A DNA stretch of 64,000 bases from Chalciporus piperatus (taxonomy: Eukaryota; Basidiomycota; Agaricomycetes; Boletales; Boletaceae): the NCBI GenBank assembly GCA_038093975.1, contig JBBPTG010000123.1:1-64000 (forward strand). Direction: 5' to 3'. This document shows, piece after piece, positions 44,328-55,200 of the stretch (positions within the stretch are counted from its first letter, which is position 1; each line of letters begins with the position of its first letter). The notes under the pieces were generated by a model. The model saw nothing but the letters and a program-made list of their open reading frames with translations. It had not been told where the DNA came from and made no database searches. The translations under genes were made by a program, and so were the position numbers.

Positions 44328-45180
44328 TCATACTTGGGGCAAAGTACGCTTACCTTCCTGTGCACGTTCAGGCCTTCTCAACAGCTCTCTCACAGCGAAA
44401 GCAGCCTCTTGAGGTACCTTGGCTACATCCCATCTCAGAGCCAAGCCGCAATGATAATTAGCAAGTATATCGATCCGACACCCACAAACCGGGCAAACTT
44501 CTTGCCAAAGGATACCCATTCGCCGAAAGTGCGCGCAAGTGGAGGATTTGGCAGGTGCACCACATGAGCGGCGTGAATGTCATCCAGGGTATTCCGATTC
44601 CCCTTCTGCAAACTGTAGATTTCAGTTATCAGTTGATCAACCAACATTCAGCCAGCAGCCATCCAACCGCAAGGCTAACACTTACCTTTGGCATTTAAAA
44701 GCCAACTGGATCATTGGCAACATGTTGACGAAACTTAATCCCACCTCCTTCCCGTGGAGGAGATTACACCGGAGGATGATATTGCTGAGGTCCTGAGTGT
44801 TTCCCTGAGTTAAAAGACCAGAGTCGGCCATGGCATCGCGAACGGATGCTAACCATGCGCAGGGGTTATGGGTAGCAGAGTCGAAACTTGGCACGGCAAG
44901 TTGCGCCAAGAGAGTGTGAGCGCGGCCATTGGGACAGCGCCCCCCATATTGGACTATCTGCCATTCAGGCCGGGCCTGCAATACAACACCATTTCGGGGG
45001 CAGGGAGGTCGATGGAGGCCAGCTTGTTCGCGCTGATCGGGCCTGCCTGCAGGATCTTCCGTACTATTGCAGGGTATCTGGGGCCCTATTGTCGATGGCC
45101 CTGGACCCTGAGGCGCCAGTATTTGAGTTTCCTCTGAATCAGCTCCGGTGGCAGGATTCTGGCCGTTGCCAATCTGTGAG
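44328..45180 (-). pseudogene. Unknown gene W1, membrane-segment protein
   Basis: Exon with NPCAWLASVRDAMADSGLLT and VNMLPMIQLAFKCQ, an intron (gtaagt...ctacag, about 44688-44617), and exon LQKGNRNTLDDIHAAHVVHL, FGEWVSFGKKFARFVGVGSI, YLLIIIAA (hydrophobic segment). A one-base slip leads to LALRWDVAKVPQEAAFAVRE. I recall similar agaricomycete hypothetical proteins with a hydrophobic stretch following FxRxxGxGxIY. Function unknown. Confidence 0.45.
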
Positions 45181-45718
45181 GGAGCTGTAGAATGGGGTGG
45201 CGCTCCAGGTGATCGCCCTGGTTAACTGGGATTGCTGTCAAGGGATTTAACAACAACTCGCCTGCTGCCATCTGCGGGTTTGGGGGGCTCGTTTCGGTTC
45301 TTTGGAGGCGCGTCTAACTTTCGCAATCTCCTTATTTGGTAAGTCACAGCGAAGTAAACTTGCTTGCAGTTCCTGAGAAAAAACCTTCAAGCTTCAAGTC
45401 TGGCAGGTAAGTAGCGCCCCCATACAGCCTGTGCGATTATCTCAATACCTAAACGCGTAGCATGTGTTTCGGCCATCGTACTTACCTGTTCAGGATTTCA
45501 ATTTGCGCCCGAGGCTGTTTGTGGGGCCCTGTGTTTCTGATGGGAGAGCGGTTTTGACCCTTGGCTCTTGTACTCAACTTGAAGTAAAATCCCACCACTG
45601 GCAGTTCTCAGTTGAATCGTACTTGGCCAGGTGAGCTCTTTCTTCTAGACTTGTAGCGGTTTGTGACCCACTCTGACCTGTTCCAGCCTGTGGGAAAAGC
45701 GGAGTTTCAGGGAAGATA
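45181..45718. other. Intergenic region between W1 and the FunK1 gene
   Basis: No coding sequence supported; probably holds the two divergent promoters. Confidence 0.4.
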
Positions 45719-48700
45719 ATGGCACAAACTGTTGAATCAGCCCACCACCCCCTCGGATTCAATGCAAGTACCGACTCAGGGCCAATTCTGGCTTATGGAC
45801 TAATTTATTTTGTCTTTATAAACATTCAGGCCAGTTCTTTTCTGGCCCCACTGGAAGCTGGGCCACTCCAACTCTCCTGCAGCATTATGAATCCGTTCAC
45901 CCACGCAGAGGTGGAGCAAGAGTGCACAAACTACCACCTCCCGCTTCGCGCTTTCTTCTCTGACTCTGATTTCTTCAGCGATACCCCAAGAATGAACACT
46001 TACTTGGCAGGAATCAAGGAGTCGCTTATGGAGGAGTTTTGTGCCCGGCAGGAAAGTGGCAAGAAGGCGCAGCAAGTGATCTTTACTCATCTGTCTCCCT
46101 ACCTCCGCCGGCCCCTCTGGATAGGGAAGCTCCTCCCCCTACCCCCCTTCTTCGGAGTCCAAGAATCCGTGTGCCACGGCAGAACGCAATTGGGCGACGA
46201 TCTTCGAGGGGGCACGTATCGCCAACTCAGATATCCCCTACCTTAGCTAATATTCGCGCGTCTAGATATCTTCTTTGGCAGCATCGAGACTAGGCTCAGC
46301 AATTGCAAAATCTGCTTATAACAACTACACCTGGCTTGCGCACGAAGACAAATTAATGGAACAAAGTCGCAAGCCCGACATCATTCTCGTTCCTAGAATC
46401 TCAAAGCAAAGGACCTTGCCTTCGGCTCTGTCATGACCTACATCAAGGTCAAAGAAACCTTCAATGACCGTAACATCCAAGCAGCCTGCTCCCAGTTGCG
46501 CCAAGTAGCTGGATTTGTCGCCGCCTGCCAGATTCCACGGAAATACTTTCTCGGTGCTTTGCTGGCAGGACCTCAGCTAGTGATGGTCACCGTCATCCGC
46601 GATGTCACATTCTATTCCCAGCCTTTGAACATTGACCAGGACAATCTCCGCTTGATCCAGGTCGTCCTTGCCATGGTGGCTGGCTCCGATCAACCAGACC
46701 TTGGCTTCGACCAAGGATATCGATCACTTACGCCGATACCAGCTCTCTTTTTCTGACATCTAATACCCTGCCCCACGCTCCGAGGACGGGAACCAGAGTA
46801 CCACTATGCCGTGATTAGCAGGGTATCCCCTACGCCTTTAAAGACACGTGGTTGCCCACTGGAGGTCCCAACGATGTTGACATTCACAGGACTCTTACAA
46901 CTTGCCAGCCAGCATGGCCGGAGGAATCCACCAGGCTACGGGCCATTTTTGGCGAAGAAGACCTTTACTCCATCTTCGACTTGAACAAGCAACGACCCGT
47001 TCGAGGAACCGTCTGGGATGCTTCTGTCCACCTCCCTGGCATCGTCAAGGTCATTTGCTGCCAACTTATTCCCAAGCCACTGCAAACCTCGCTAAGAAAT
47101 TTTCCGGCGGGGAGAGGCCCCTCCAGGACATGAGTTACATCCCCCTGGACCAAGTTCGTGTTTTGATGGAGACTTGTGGAGTATCGATCATGTGGTTTTC
47201 TTGTTGACGAGAATTCGTGAACTTCATGATGTGCCTCATTGTTGGTGAGTCTGGAACGTTTGATTTGAAACATCGCTGCTCACAGTTTGATAGGTCATTT
47301 CAATGGCACTCTGAAGCGCAGCAGGGTTTTATACCCCATTCTGCTGCCTATGATTTAGAATCAATATTTTGGTTGATGTGGATCGTCAGCGTCAACACCA
47401 TCGGACCATTTGGCAATCGTGGAAAATGGCAGGACACTGCTGGCGGCACTTCTGGTGCTCCGGGTCATCCCGCAAACCTTTGCCTGGCCCATCTCAATTT
47501 ACAGCCTCCAGGGAGCGAGCTGTTACAGCATAGGCGACCTCGGGCCTTCATTCTCATGTCGATCATGCTTCTGTCTTCAATGAGAAGTCAACGACCATCG
47601 GGAACATCCTGCTCAACGAATGCATGGCGCCATATTGCAGATTAAACCCAGCTGGCCAAGTCTTCGCCCAGGGTATGGAAAAATTAAGGAAGCACTTCCA
47701 CTGGGTTTCCGACCCTCAAAACCCCTTAATACATGTTCCTCCAAGGACCATAACTCACCAAATCTTCATCGACATCTTGAAAGAAATGCGGGATGGCATT
47801 CAGGATTCATTGGACCAATGATTACGTGACAGAAAAAGAGTTCCTGAAGGCTAAACAGTGCTTTTGTTATGATTGCTCACAACACAGCGGAGACTTAGGT
47901 ACACTAGACCTTGCGAAAGACTAAGCTGAGTACTAAAACTTAATGACGGTGAAGTCACAAATGGATTAGACTGGGGTCTGTGATAAGTACAGGGCTATTT
48001 ATATACTATTGAGAAGTGCGCACAGACCAACAGCCGAATAAGGAAACCACAAAGGAAAAGATAGATAAGGTAAAATGGGACGACGATAAGAAAAGGTACC
48101 AGGCACGGATTAGGGTCTAGACCATGACATCATTGCTGACTCATCTAAGTCTGGATCTTTGTCACGTGACCTGATTATGTAATAGTTTACGTAATGCTAC
48201 AGGGACTACCAGAGTAGATAAATATGAATCCGGCTTGACCCCTAAGTTGTAGACAAAGTCCAGTGTTCGAATACCATTGTAGGCAAAAGTTTGAAAAGTT
48301 TTTAAATACTATAACAGCTTTCGCCAACAGGCGAAGGATGGGGAGGGTCTACTGTCAACTCCGCTTCTCTTGGAACAACAACAAACGGCCCGCGCATTTT
48401 CCCCATCACTCAAGCTCTTGTCGATTACTCAACATAAGGCTACTAATCAGCCGACACAGACTAGAATGTCCTCCAGCAAGAGAAAACTCGTTGACGCTAC
48501 ATCGGCTTCTGGCCCTGCCAGCAAACGCCCACATTCTGAAGTTCAAGGCTCGGAGAAAGAATCTCTTGTGACAGAAGAAGACGCGCTGCATGCAAAGGGA
48601 CAGCAGAGAGGTGCGGATTCTCCCGAGGTTGTTGAGGATGAGGATGAGGATGAGAAATATCGACCCAGACGCTCTACCAAGGCGAGCACGTCCAATCTCC

Positions 48701-48741
48701 CCATTCGCGATCTGCCTCGCAGAGTAATTAAAAAGCCATAG
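45719..48741 (+). pseudogene. FunK1-type fungal kinase gene, interrupted by a solo LTR
   Basis: N-terminal exons include HAEVEQECTNYHLPLRAFFS and YLAGIKESLMEEFCARQESG. The FunK1-like core has VKETFNDRNIQAACSQLRQV, LLAGPQLVMVTVIRDVTFYS, LVLAMVAGSDQPDLGFDQG-like sequence and later SAAYDLESIFWLMWIVSV, matching the HDLES region of the fungal-type protein kinase domain. A C-terminal tail after the solo LTR (47865-48316) continues in frame: KEFLKAKQCF, then RQQAKDGEGLLSTPLLLEQQ, and ends in a Lys/acidic low-complexity tail (KRKLVDATSASGPASKRPHS), stop 48741. I could not find a clear HRD catalytic loop (expected near 47150-47230), where frames are broken. FunK1 kinases are expanded in agaricomycetes; substrates mostly unknown. 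Confidence 0.65.
47865..48316. mobile_element. Solo LTR of the Gypsy 1 family, GCTTT TSD
   Basis: 452 bp, TGTTATGATTGC to ACTATAACA, flanked by GCTTT on both sides. Similar to the LTR at 27116-27569. Inserted in the 3' coding part of the FunK1 gene. Confidence 0.95.
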
Positions 48742-48990
48742 GTGCAAGGATACCATGCCAGGAAGTGACATCGGTCTTGATGATACAAGTCTTTTCATTC
48801 ACCTATGCTTTTCTTTTAGCCTTTGTTTGTTATCGCCGCTCTGTACTTATGCTTTTGTCGTTCCTTGCACCCTCACTTGTCCTGCTTCACTGGTCTTGCT
48901 TTGTTTCTGTTTGGTCGCCGTTTTTCTCTCTGCCCCTCAGCCGGACTTGTTTCTGCTACCTGAATTTACACAGCCTATCTACTAGTACCC

Positions 48991-49362
48991 TTGCACTGCA
49001 CAATCTACCAATTGTTTGAGCCCTTCACACCGAGCGATTTCCCATTTGCAGCCAAGATGCAAGCCATCCTTCAGAGCCTTAATGTCGACGACCCTCTAGC
49101 GTGCCCTGTCTGTCTTACAAGGTTAAAGACCGCTCAGGGTTTGCTGGCCCACATGAGCTCGGCGCAGGGCTGTCGGGAGTACAACAAGGGGAAATGGAGA
49201 GAACTTACGTCGGCAGGTACTCTGCAGGACCTAGAATTGGAGACCGCCGAAAGAGAAGCTCCAGAGATGCTATCCCAAAGGAACCCTCAAGACTCAGAAT
49301 TGCCAGAGGTGGCCCCCGTTGACTTGGCTCAGGAATTTCAAGAGCGCCTATACGACCTACAT
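48991..49362 (+). pseudogene. Plavaka-like N-terminal zinc-finger fragment
   Basis: From MQAILQSLNVDDPLACPVCL: a C2H2-like finger (CPVCLTRLKTAQGLLAHMSS, then GCREYNKGKWREL) of the kind found at the start of Plavaka transposases, where CxxC, HLS and CxWYxKGK elements recur. Then an acidic linker, cut at 49362 by TIR element D. No downstream Plavaka sequence follows on this strand. Probably a 5' remnant. Confidence 0.5.
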
Positions 49363-49779
49363 CAGGAAAAAACCTCTGTTCCCTATATCACTCTTTGATG
49401 ATATATAGAGGTATTTGATGATATATGTTACTATATGTGTCATATGGATCCAATGGCCAGAATGCAAAAGTCCCCTGTAAAATAGCACAAAATAGCACAC
49501 AAAAAGTGCCATATAGCATTATATAGTACCATATAGTAGGTGTTTTAACAGGATCAATGGCCTATGCTCAGCCTTGGCTTTTTGTGTCAGATATGCACAT
49601 ATGCACACATAGTGCTATCTGGAAATGTCCAAATGTAATCTGGGACTTTTCCTTTTGTCACCATTCTTCACTCTTTGTACTCATTTGTCACACATTTAGA
49701 ACAGGGGAAACATGATTTATTTGCATTTATTGACCACTATCTACTACAGATCATGTACTACATCTACTAACTGCTATCA

Positions 49780-50590
49780 AGCAAGGTACAGCTGTTGATA
49801 TGATGAGAGAAGAAGCAGAGATGGTGAGGGAATCAGCTTACTTGTGGTGCTGGACAAACCCAGGGAGCAAGGTACAGCTGTTGATGGTGATGAGAGAGGA
49901 ATCAGAGATGGTGGGGGGATGAGCTTACCTACAAGGTGTCCCAAGGCATGCACGAGCCAGCCAGTGAGGCTCGTGAAAAGGTGTTGGTGAGGAGGTGGCA
50001 TGAGGTGGCAGCGAGCTTGAACGAGCTTGCCAGCTTGCGAAAAAATGGTGGGATCTATGGTGGGGTGAGCAGTGGTGGTGGTGATGGGTGAGCGAGGCTC
50101 AATGCCGGCGGAGCGCCCTCGACGGCTGTGTTCACGTTGAAATTGAGAGTGGGGTGAGGTGGGTGGTGGTGGTGGGGCGGACAGCCCAACTGGCTGTGAA
50201 CGAGGTAAGTGGATGTAGTGGGAGTGAAAACGCACCTTTGGCAGCCGGCGGGGCTGTTGAGCCCTCGCCGACCGTGTTTTGATGTCGAGGTTGAGGTGGA
50301 AAATGGTGGTGGGGCATACAGCCGCTTGGGCTGTATACGAGGTGAGAGGTGGTGGTGGTGGGTGAGTAGAAACTCACCTGTGACAGCCGGCAGGGCTGTT
50401 GAGCCCTCGCTGGCTGTTTTTTCGTGTTGAAGTTGGGTGGTGGAAGGTGGTGGGACAAGCTTTGGGCCCGCGGATGTGCTCGAGGTGAGTAGTGGTGATA
50501 ATGGTGAGCGAGAACTCACCTGGTGAAGCCGACGGGGATGTTGACCCCACACCGGCTTTGTTTTCGTGCTCGGTTGAGGTGGGTTGTTGG
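49780..50590 (-). repeat. Hairpin-unit array of element D (about 4 units)
   Basis: Reverse-orientation cores near 50093, 50250, 50395 and 50535 (for example ccggcggggctgttgagccc) and second palindromes near 50176 (acagcccaactggctgt) and 50317 (acagccgcttgggctgt). Confidence 0.85.
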
Positions 50591-50610
50591 GTAGTAGTAG
50601 TTGTGGTGGT

Positions 50611-50690
50611 TAGGGAATGACAAGGGTATACCCCAGGGTACATTTTCTCTGCCAAAAAAGTATCCCAGGGTATACCCTTGTCATTCCCTA
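50611..50690. repeat. Long hairpin of element D
   Basis: Arms 50611-50641 and 50660-50690 (31 bp, the outer 22 perfectly complementary, starting tagggaatgacaagggtata) with an 18-nt loop. Confidence 0.95.
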
Positions 50691-50735
50691 GTGGTGGTTG
50701 AGGACTCAAAAATGCTGACGTGGCAAGTTCAACAC

Positions 50736-50747
50736 GGTCACGTGACC
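50736..50747. promoter_or_regulatory. Palindromic GGTCACGTGACC block
   Basis: Element D copy of the shared block; canonical CACGTG core. Confidence 0.6.
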
Positions 50748-50789
50748 TACTCGTGCGGATTTTTGACAAGTCCAACCATTAGGGAAATT

Positions 50790-51260
50790 AAGCTACATTT
50801 ATCTACGCTTTTTGCACACTCAATCACAACACTTTCCTACACTTTAAACTATACTTTTGGTACGCTTTTTTGTACACTTAGCTTCAGTCAAACCTAGTTA
50901 CACTTTGCTATACTCTTGACTACCCTTAGTACACTTTTTTTGTACACTTTTCCTACACTCAATCCTAATATACTTTGGTACACTTTAGTACACTTTTTTG
51001 CTACACTCTAGCTACACTCCATCTAGCTGCACTTTCTTACACATGTAACTACAGTTTTACTACAGTTTAGCTACACTCTATTACTACACACTTTCCCACA
51101 CCATTGACTACACTTTTAGAACGCTTTTTGCTACACTTTGCTACACTCTATTACTACACACTTTCCCACACTTGTAACTACACATTTAGTATGCTTTTTT
51201 GCTACACTTTGCTACACTTTTCACTACACTTACTACACTTTTTCTGCACTCAGTTTTCCA
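50790..51260 (-). repeat. Subterminal repeats of element D
   Basis: tacactttgctacacttt-type motifs, reverse complement of those at 956-1200 and 18430-18800. Confidence 0.85.
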
Positions 51261-51683
51261 CCCTTTGGAAAAGTTTAGTATAATTATCATGAATTATGTG
51301 AAATATCATGAAATATCATGAAATATCTGATAATAAACTCTCAAGGGTGGTCAGCCACTTGCAACTGACACAAAAATTCCAGATAATATGAGAAATTACA
51401 TGATATTTTCGAAAAAAAACACAGTTTTCCTAAAATTATCTTTCTATACAATCATCCAGGGGAGGGCTTTCCTGATGCAATTGGTCTAGCAAGTACTCTT
51501 ATCAGACGTTGTACTAGATATTTTTATCAATACTATATCATATGTAATATTTGGGGATATCAAATGGCACATAAGGTGCCAAAGTATACCCTATAGCACA
51601 AAAGGCCCCCTGATAGCACAAAAAGCCCCCTTGTGCACCATAGCAGCACAAATGGCCTATTATGGCATAGGGTTTTTTTCCTG

Positions 51684-53769
51684 ATGTTCCATTGCCAGCA
51701 GACCATAGAGTGATGTCTTGATCTTGGAGTAAAGTGCCCATAGAAATGAGCTTGATGTCCGTCGTAGGCATATAGATGGTAGGGGATAATCTGACAATAG
51801 ATCCCTTAAAATTAACCAAGACAGTGCCTTGACCGATGATAGATACTAGACTGTTCGCTGTCTTACATTGCCTAGGGACTTCAAATTCTTTGTATTCCGA
51901 AAAATCGGACATGTCAAAAGTGAAGTGAGACGATGCTCCAGAGTCAAGGAGCCAAATATCCGACTTAATGTCAGGATCGCTCAACTTAAAACATTCTTCA
52001 CACGGGTCAAGGTCAAACATCGACATACACATTGGTACTTCACCATCTAAGACAGATGACAATATGTACTCTACATACTGCTGTGAATAAGACAGTTGTG
52101 AGTTGTCATCGCTAAGATGCGAGAGTGAAGAGACAGACCTTTCAGTCATATCGTAGTCGAAGTCGAAGTATTCTCCCATGTCTGGGAAGACTTCTCCGAT
52201 CCTCTCATCAAGCGGTTGCGACTCAACTTCATCATCGGCGTAAAAACGCTCAATATAGTCGTCGATGTCGTATTCCTCCCCCAGAGAGACTATATCCTCT
52301 TCTGGTAGAGGAGCAACCATAGCGATGAATGGCAGAGCGAAGATGCCAGGGTCGATCTCACTGAACGTAGACTGCCGACAATGTCCAGGCAAGCAGACAA
52401 TGGGGTCATTCATTGGTGATGGTGAGGGTGATGGAGACGGAGTCTCCGGCAAACATGCTTCGAGACGTTCGTGCAAGGTAAGGCGACGAGGAGGGGGCGG
52501 AGCGAGAGGTGTGACAGGAACCTCGTCAGGGAGTTCCACGATTGATGCAAACAGGGTCGAAATGTCGATGCGCTCCATTAAATGGAGGCACTTGTTGGGC
52601 CGTTCATCAGACAATGTGTCCGAAGGTGGGTTTGCCACCTTATTGAGACGACGAAGCATCTGAGGAGTTGGCGTGACCTCGATGCGATGCGCAAGGTCAA
52701 TGCTGCGCAGGGTCTGTGGAAAGGTGGGTGGCCCATAGTGGGTAGCACCAGAGGAGTAGGCGAGTTGGCGAGGGTCGATGGCAGGTGAGGTGAAGACGGT
52801 GGATACAGGTGTGATAACGACAGGAGGGGTGGTGAAGGAAGAGAAAGCAAAGGACGCCGAAGTGTCATTGGCATGGGCACGAGACTTGTGAGACTTGTTC
52901 TTTGCCTGACCTTCTGCAGAACAAGTTCCGCGCTTCTTCTTCTTCTTGCCATTTGAATTGGCGTTCCCTTGACCATTGTTCGAGTTTGCCGGCTTCTGCT
53001 GCTGCTGCGTAAACTGCGGGTCCTGACCTTTCAGCTTAACAGCTGATATCTTGGACGCCTGAGCAGGGTCTGCAGGCGCAGGAGCCTTCGAGCGAGGAGC
53101 ATGAGAAGCGTTGTGCTGAGACCAAGCACCAAGAGCGGTTTGCTCGATCTCGTCAAGGGTATATGGAAGAGCTCCAACCTGAGTGACAACACGTGGAGTT
53201 CTCACCTCTGTTGCGCCCGCGCCCGCTACCTCGATTTCCGTAGTCGTGACGTCCTTCAGCAAATCTCCAGACTTGACGTTAAGCATCTGTAAGAAAGTCG
53301 ACATGTAGGAGAGTACTTTGAGTTTCCTCAATGTCTCAGGATCTGCCAACAATCCGTGAGAGGGAACTTATACTGGTCGAACTTCTGGAACATGGTCCTG
53401 AGTTTCGAGAAAGTCCCAGCCGGGGATTCGTGAAGAGAGAACTTGATGTTCTCGAAGGTGTCGTACTCGTCGTACATGGTAGTGAAGGTGGGATGGGAAA
53501 AAGCTTCCTTTAGGGCATCCCAAAGAGCCTTTGCGTTGTTCTCCTCCTCCCAGCGACGTTAGAGAGAAGCGTTGAGCTTCAGATAGAGGGAACCAACTGC
53601 CTTCTCCGTGTTCTTTGTCCAGTTGTCGTCATCCTCAGCTTCTGCCTTCTGAGTTGTATAGAAGACTCCGATGGACATGAGGTAGGTGCGCATCTTGGGG
53701 GCCCAAGTGAGATAGTTCGAGCCGTTGAGAGTGGGGATCGAACCGAAAGTGGAGTTGGAGGAAGACATT
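51684..53769 (-). pseudogene. Copia gag-protease
   Basis: N-terminus MSSSNSTFGSIPTLNGSNYL with TWAPKMRTYLMSIGV, a typical Copia Gag start. There is an in-frame stop at about 53560 (TAA where CAA is likely), continuation ALWDALKEAFSHPTFTTMYD, a one-base loss near 53345, then a long Pro/Ser/acidic region and protease SDIWLLDSGASSHFTFDMSD (active site DSGA). The sequence leaves Copia at DQDITLWSAGNGT, where element D begins. Confidence 0.9.
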
Positions 53770-54019
53770 CTGAGAGATGAATGGTAGTAGCAAATCTGAA
53801 GAGTAACACATAAGTTTATCGTTCAATAAAGAATGAAATATCCCAGTCAGAGCTTCTGGATTCGTACCGGCATAGCGACTCCATGGTCGCTTGCCTCAAG
53901 CGTAAAAACGCTTCTAGAACGCGGTGGTACAAGCACATGGATTCAGAGCGTTAAGACGCATCATCATCCAGAGCGTTCAGATGATGCCGAGCACAAGTGT
54001 GCTGGCAGGGCTCATAACC

Positions 54020-54258
54020 TGTTGAACTGGTGTCATCCTAAGCCCTAAGGCTAAGGACTACCAGAGCAGCATACTGCATAGACACAAAGGGAGTTTGTGC
54101 TCGCTCACCTGATTGCAATGTTGTGGTTGTGGTCAAAGAGTTGTATTAACTCAGATCGACTGAGTGTGAATATATAAGTGTACAGTAGTGATTCCCTAAT
54201 CAACTATCGTATATGGAAACGTAGTGAACTGTACACTATGAGCATAATATGTTCAACA
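54020..54258 (-). repeat. 5' LTR of Copia remnant 3
   Basis: 239 bp with TGTTGAAC/GTTCAACA inverted termini; shares aactcagatcgactgagt with the LTR at 34004-34187. Confidence 0.85.
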
Positions 54259-54420
54259 GGCTTCTCACAGGTTAAAGGCATAGATTACGATCAGATCTTC
54301 TCCCCAGTAGTACAATACGAAACGGTGCAGTGTATGCTCGCCCTTTCTACACTAGAGAACTGGTATATCACCGGTCTCGATGTACGCTCTGCCTATCTAA
54401 GTAATGTTGTCGTGTTTAGC
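54259..54420 (+). pseudogene. Copia RT fragment, plus strand
   Basis: Encodes GFSQVKGIDYDQIFSPVVQY and WYITGLDVRSAYL, the front of a Copia reverse transcriptase, interrupted by Copia remnant 3 on its left. Confidence 0.9.
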
Positions 54421-54470
54421 CCTGAGCTCATCATCCAGGATAAACGAGTCCATATGAAGTTGTGGCAGTA

Positions 54471-55200
54471 GAAGAGGTTCACTTCACATTTATTCAATGT
54501 GACAGTTGACGAGGGCCACTGTATCAGCGAGTGGGGGAAGACCTTCCAGCCAGAATACAGCCAATTAGGACGCCTCCATTGGATTCTCCCGCCTCACGTT
54601 CGGTTTCATATCGTCTCTGCGACCATGCCACCCCGCGTACTCAAGAGTGTTACGGCAACCCTCAACATGCGCCCAGAACATGTGGTCATTGAGCTCCTGT
54701 ACTAAGCTCGCAGCATGCAAGATCTCCTTCGTGTCATTCATTTATGGCCATTGCAAGAGCAAACTCATCCACCATCTCACTTTATCAAGTTCATGATCTT
54801 TTGCAACTCACGACGTGATGCACAACGTGTAGCGCAGTTTCTGCGTGATCAGCTGCCATTCTCTTACCACAACAAGATTGTTTGGTTCCACTCTGGTATG
54901 ACATCCGAGTTCCGTGCGGAGATGATTGAGTGGTTGCGAAAAGGAGAAGTGTGGGGTATATGCTGTACGGATGCAGCAGGAATGGTGGGCTGTACTTCCA
55001 TTTCATTCATTTTGAATTGCCTCCTTACGGTTTTTGTTTAGGGACTGGATATCCGTGATATTGAGCTGATCATCCAATGGACATATGTAAAGAGCCTGTG
55101 CACGTTGATGCAGCATCTTGGTTGTGGCGCTCGCAGCCCCAGTGTCGAGGCAACAGGAGTATATTTTGTTCACAAGAATTATAATAAACAGCGAAGGTCT
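54471..55200 (+). pseudogene. RecQ-like helicase core fragment
   Basis: Motif II VTVDEGHCISEWGKTFQPEY, motif III VSATMPPRVLKSVTATLNM, then KFMIFCNSRRDAQRVAQFLR, IVWFHSGMTSEFRAEMIEWL, WGICCTDAAGM, an intron (gtgggctg...tttag, about 54980-55040), and GLDIRDIELIIQWTYVKSLC with LMQHLGCGARSPSVEATGVY, where the RecQ motif VI QxxGRxGR appears as QHLGCGAR. The N-terminal Walker A part is missing. Resembles RecQ-like helicase families expanded in agaricomycetes. It would unwind DNA 3'-5' if intact. Confidence 0.8.

Larger units (their letters stand above)
49363..51683 (-). mobile_element. TIR element D (hairpin family), inverted
   Basis: Ends CAGGAAAAAACCTCTGTTCC at 49363 and, inverted, CAGGAAAAAAACCCTATGCC at 51683, each flanked by AT. 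The internal order is that of element A read backwards: hairpin units (49780-50590), long hairpin (50611-50690), GTCACGTGAC block (50736), subterminal repeats (50790-51260). The two flanks differ: Plavaka N-terminus on the left, Copia gag-protease on the right, so the locus is probably recombinant. Confidence 0.8.
51684..54258 (-). mobile_element. Copia element remnant 3 (5' half with LTR)
   Basis: Minus-strand element: 5' LTR 54020-54258, leader with primer-binding region (ggttatgagccctgcc on the minus strand), gag and protease, cut by element D at 51683. The LTR's outer end lies in another Copia RT sequence (54259-54420). Confidence 0.88.

Noticed and set aside
48755..49019. Hydrophobic plus-strand frames resembling a membrane protein
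   Set aside because: Two overlapping frames are both Leu/Phe/Cys-rich because of T/C-rich sequence; no homology or conserved start seen.
849..51683. Helitron interpretation of the CAGGAAAAA elements
   Set aside because: Ends are inverted copies of each other flanked by AT; Helitrons have no TIRs and end in CTRR with a hairpin only at the 3' side.
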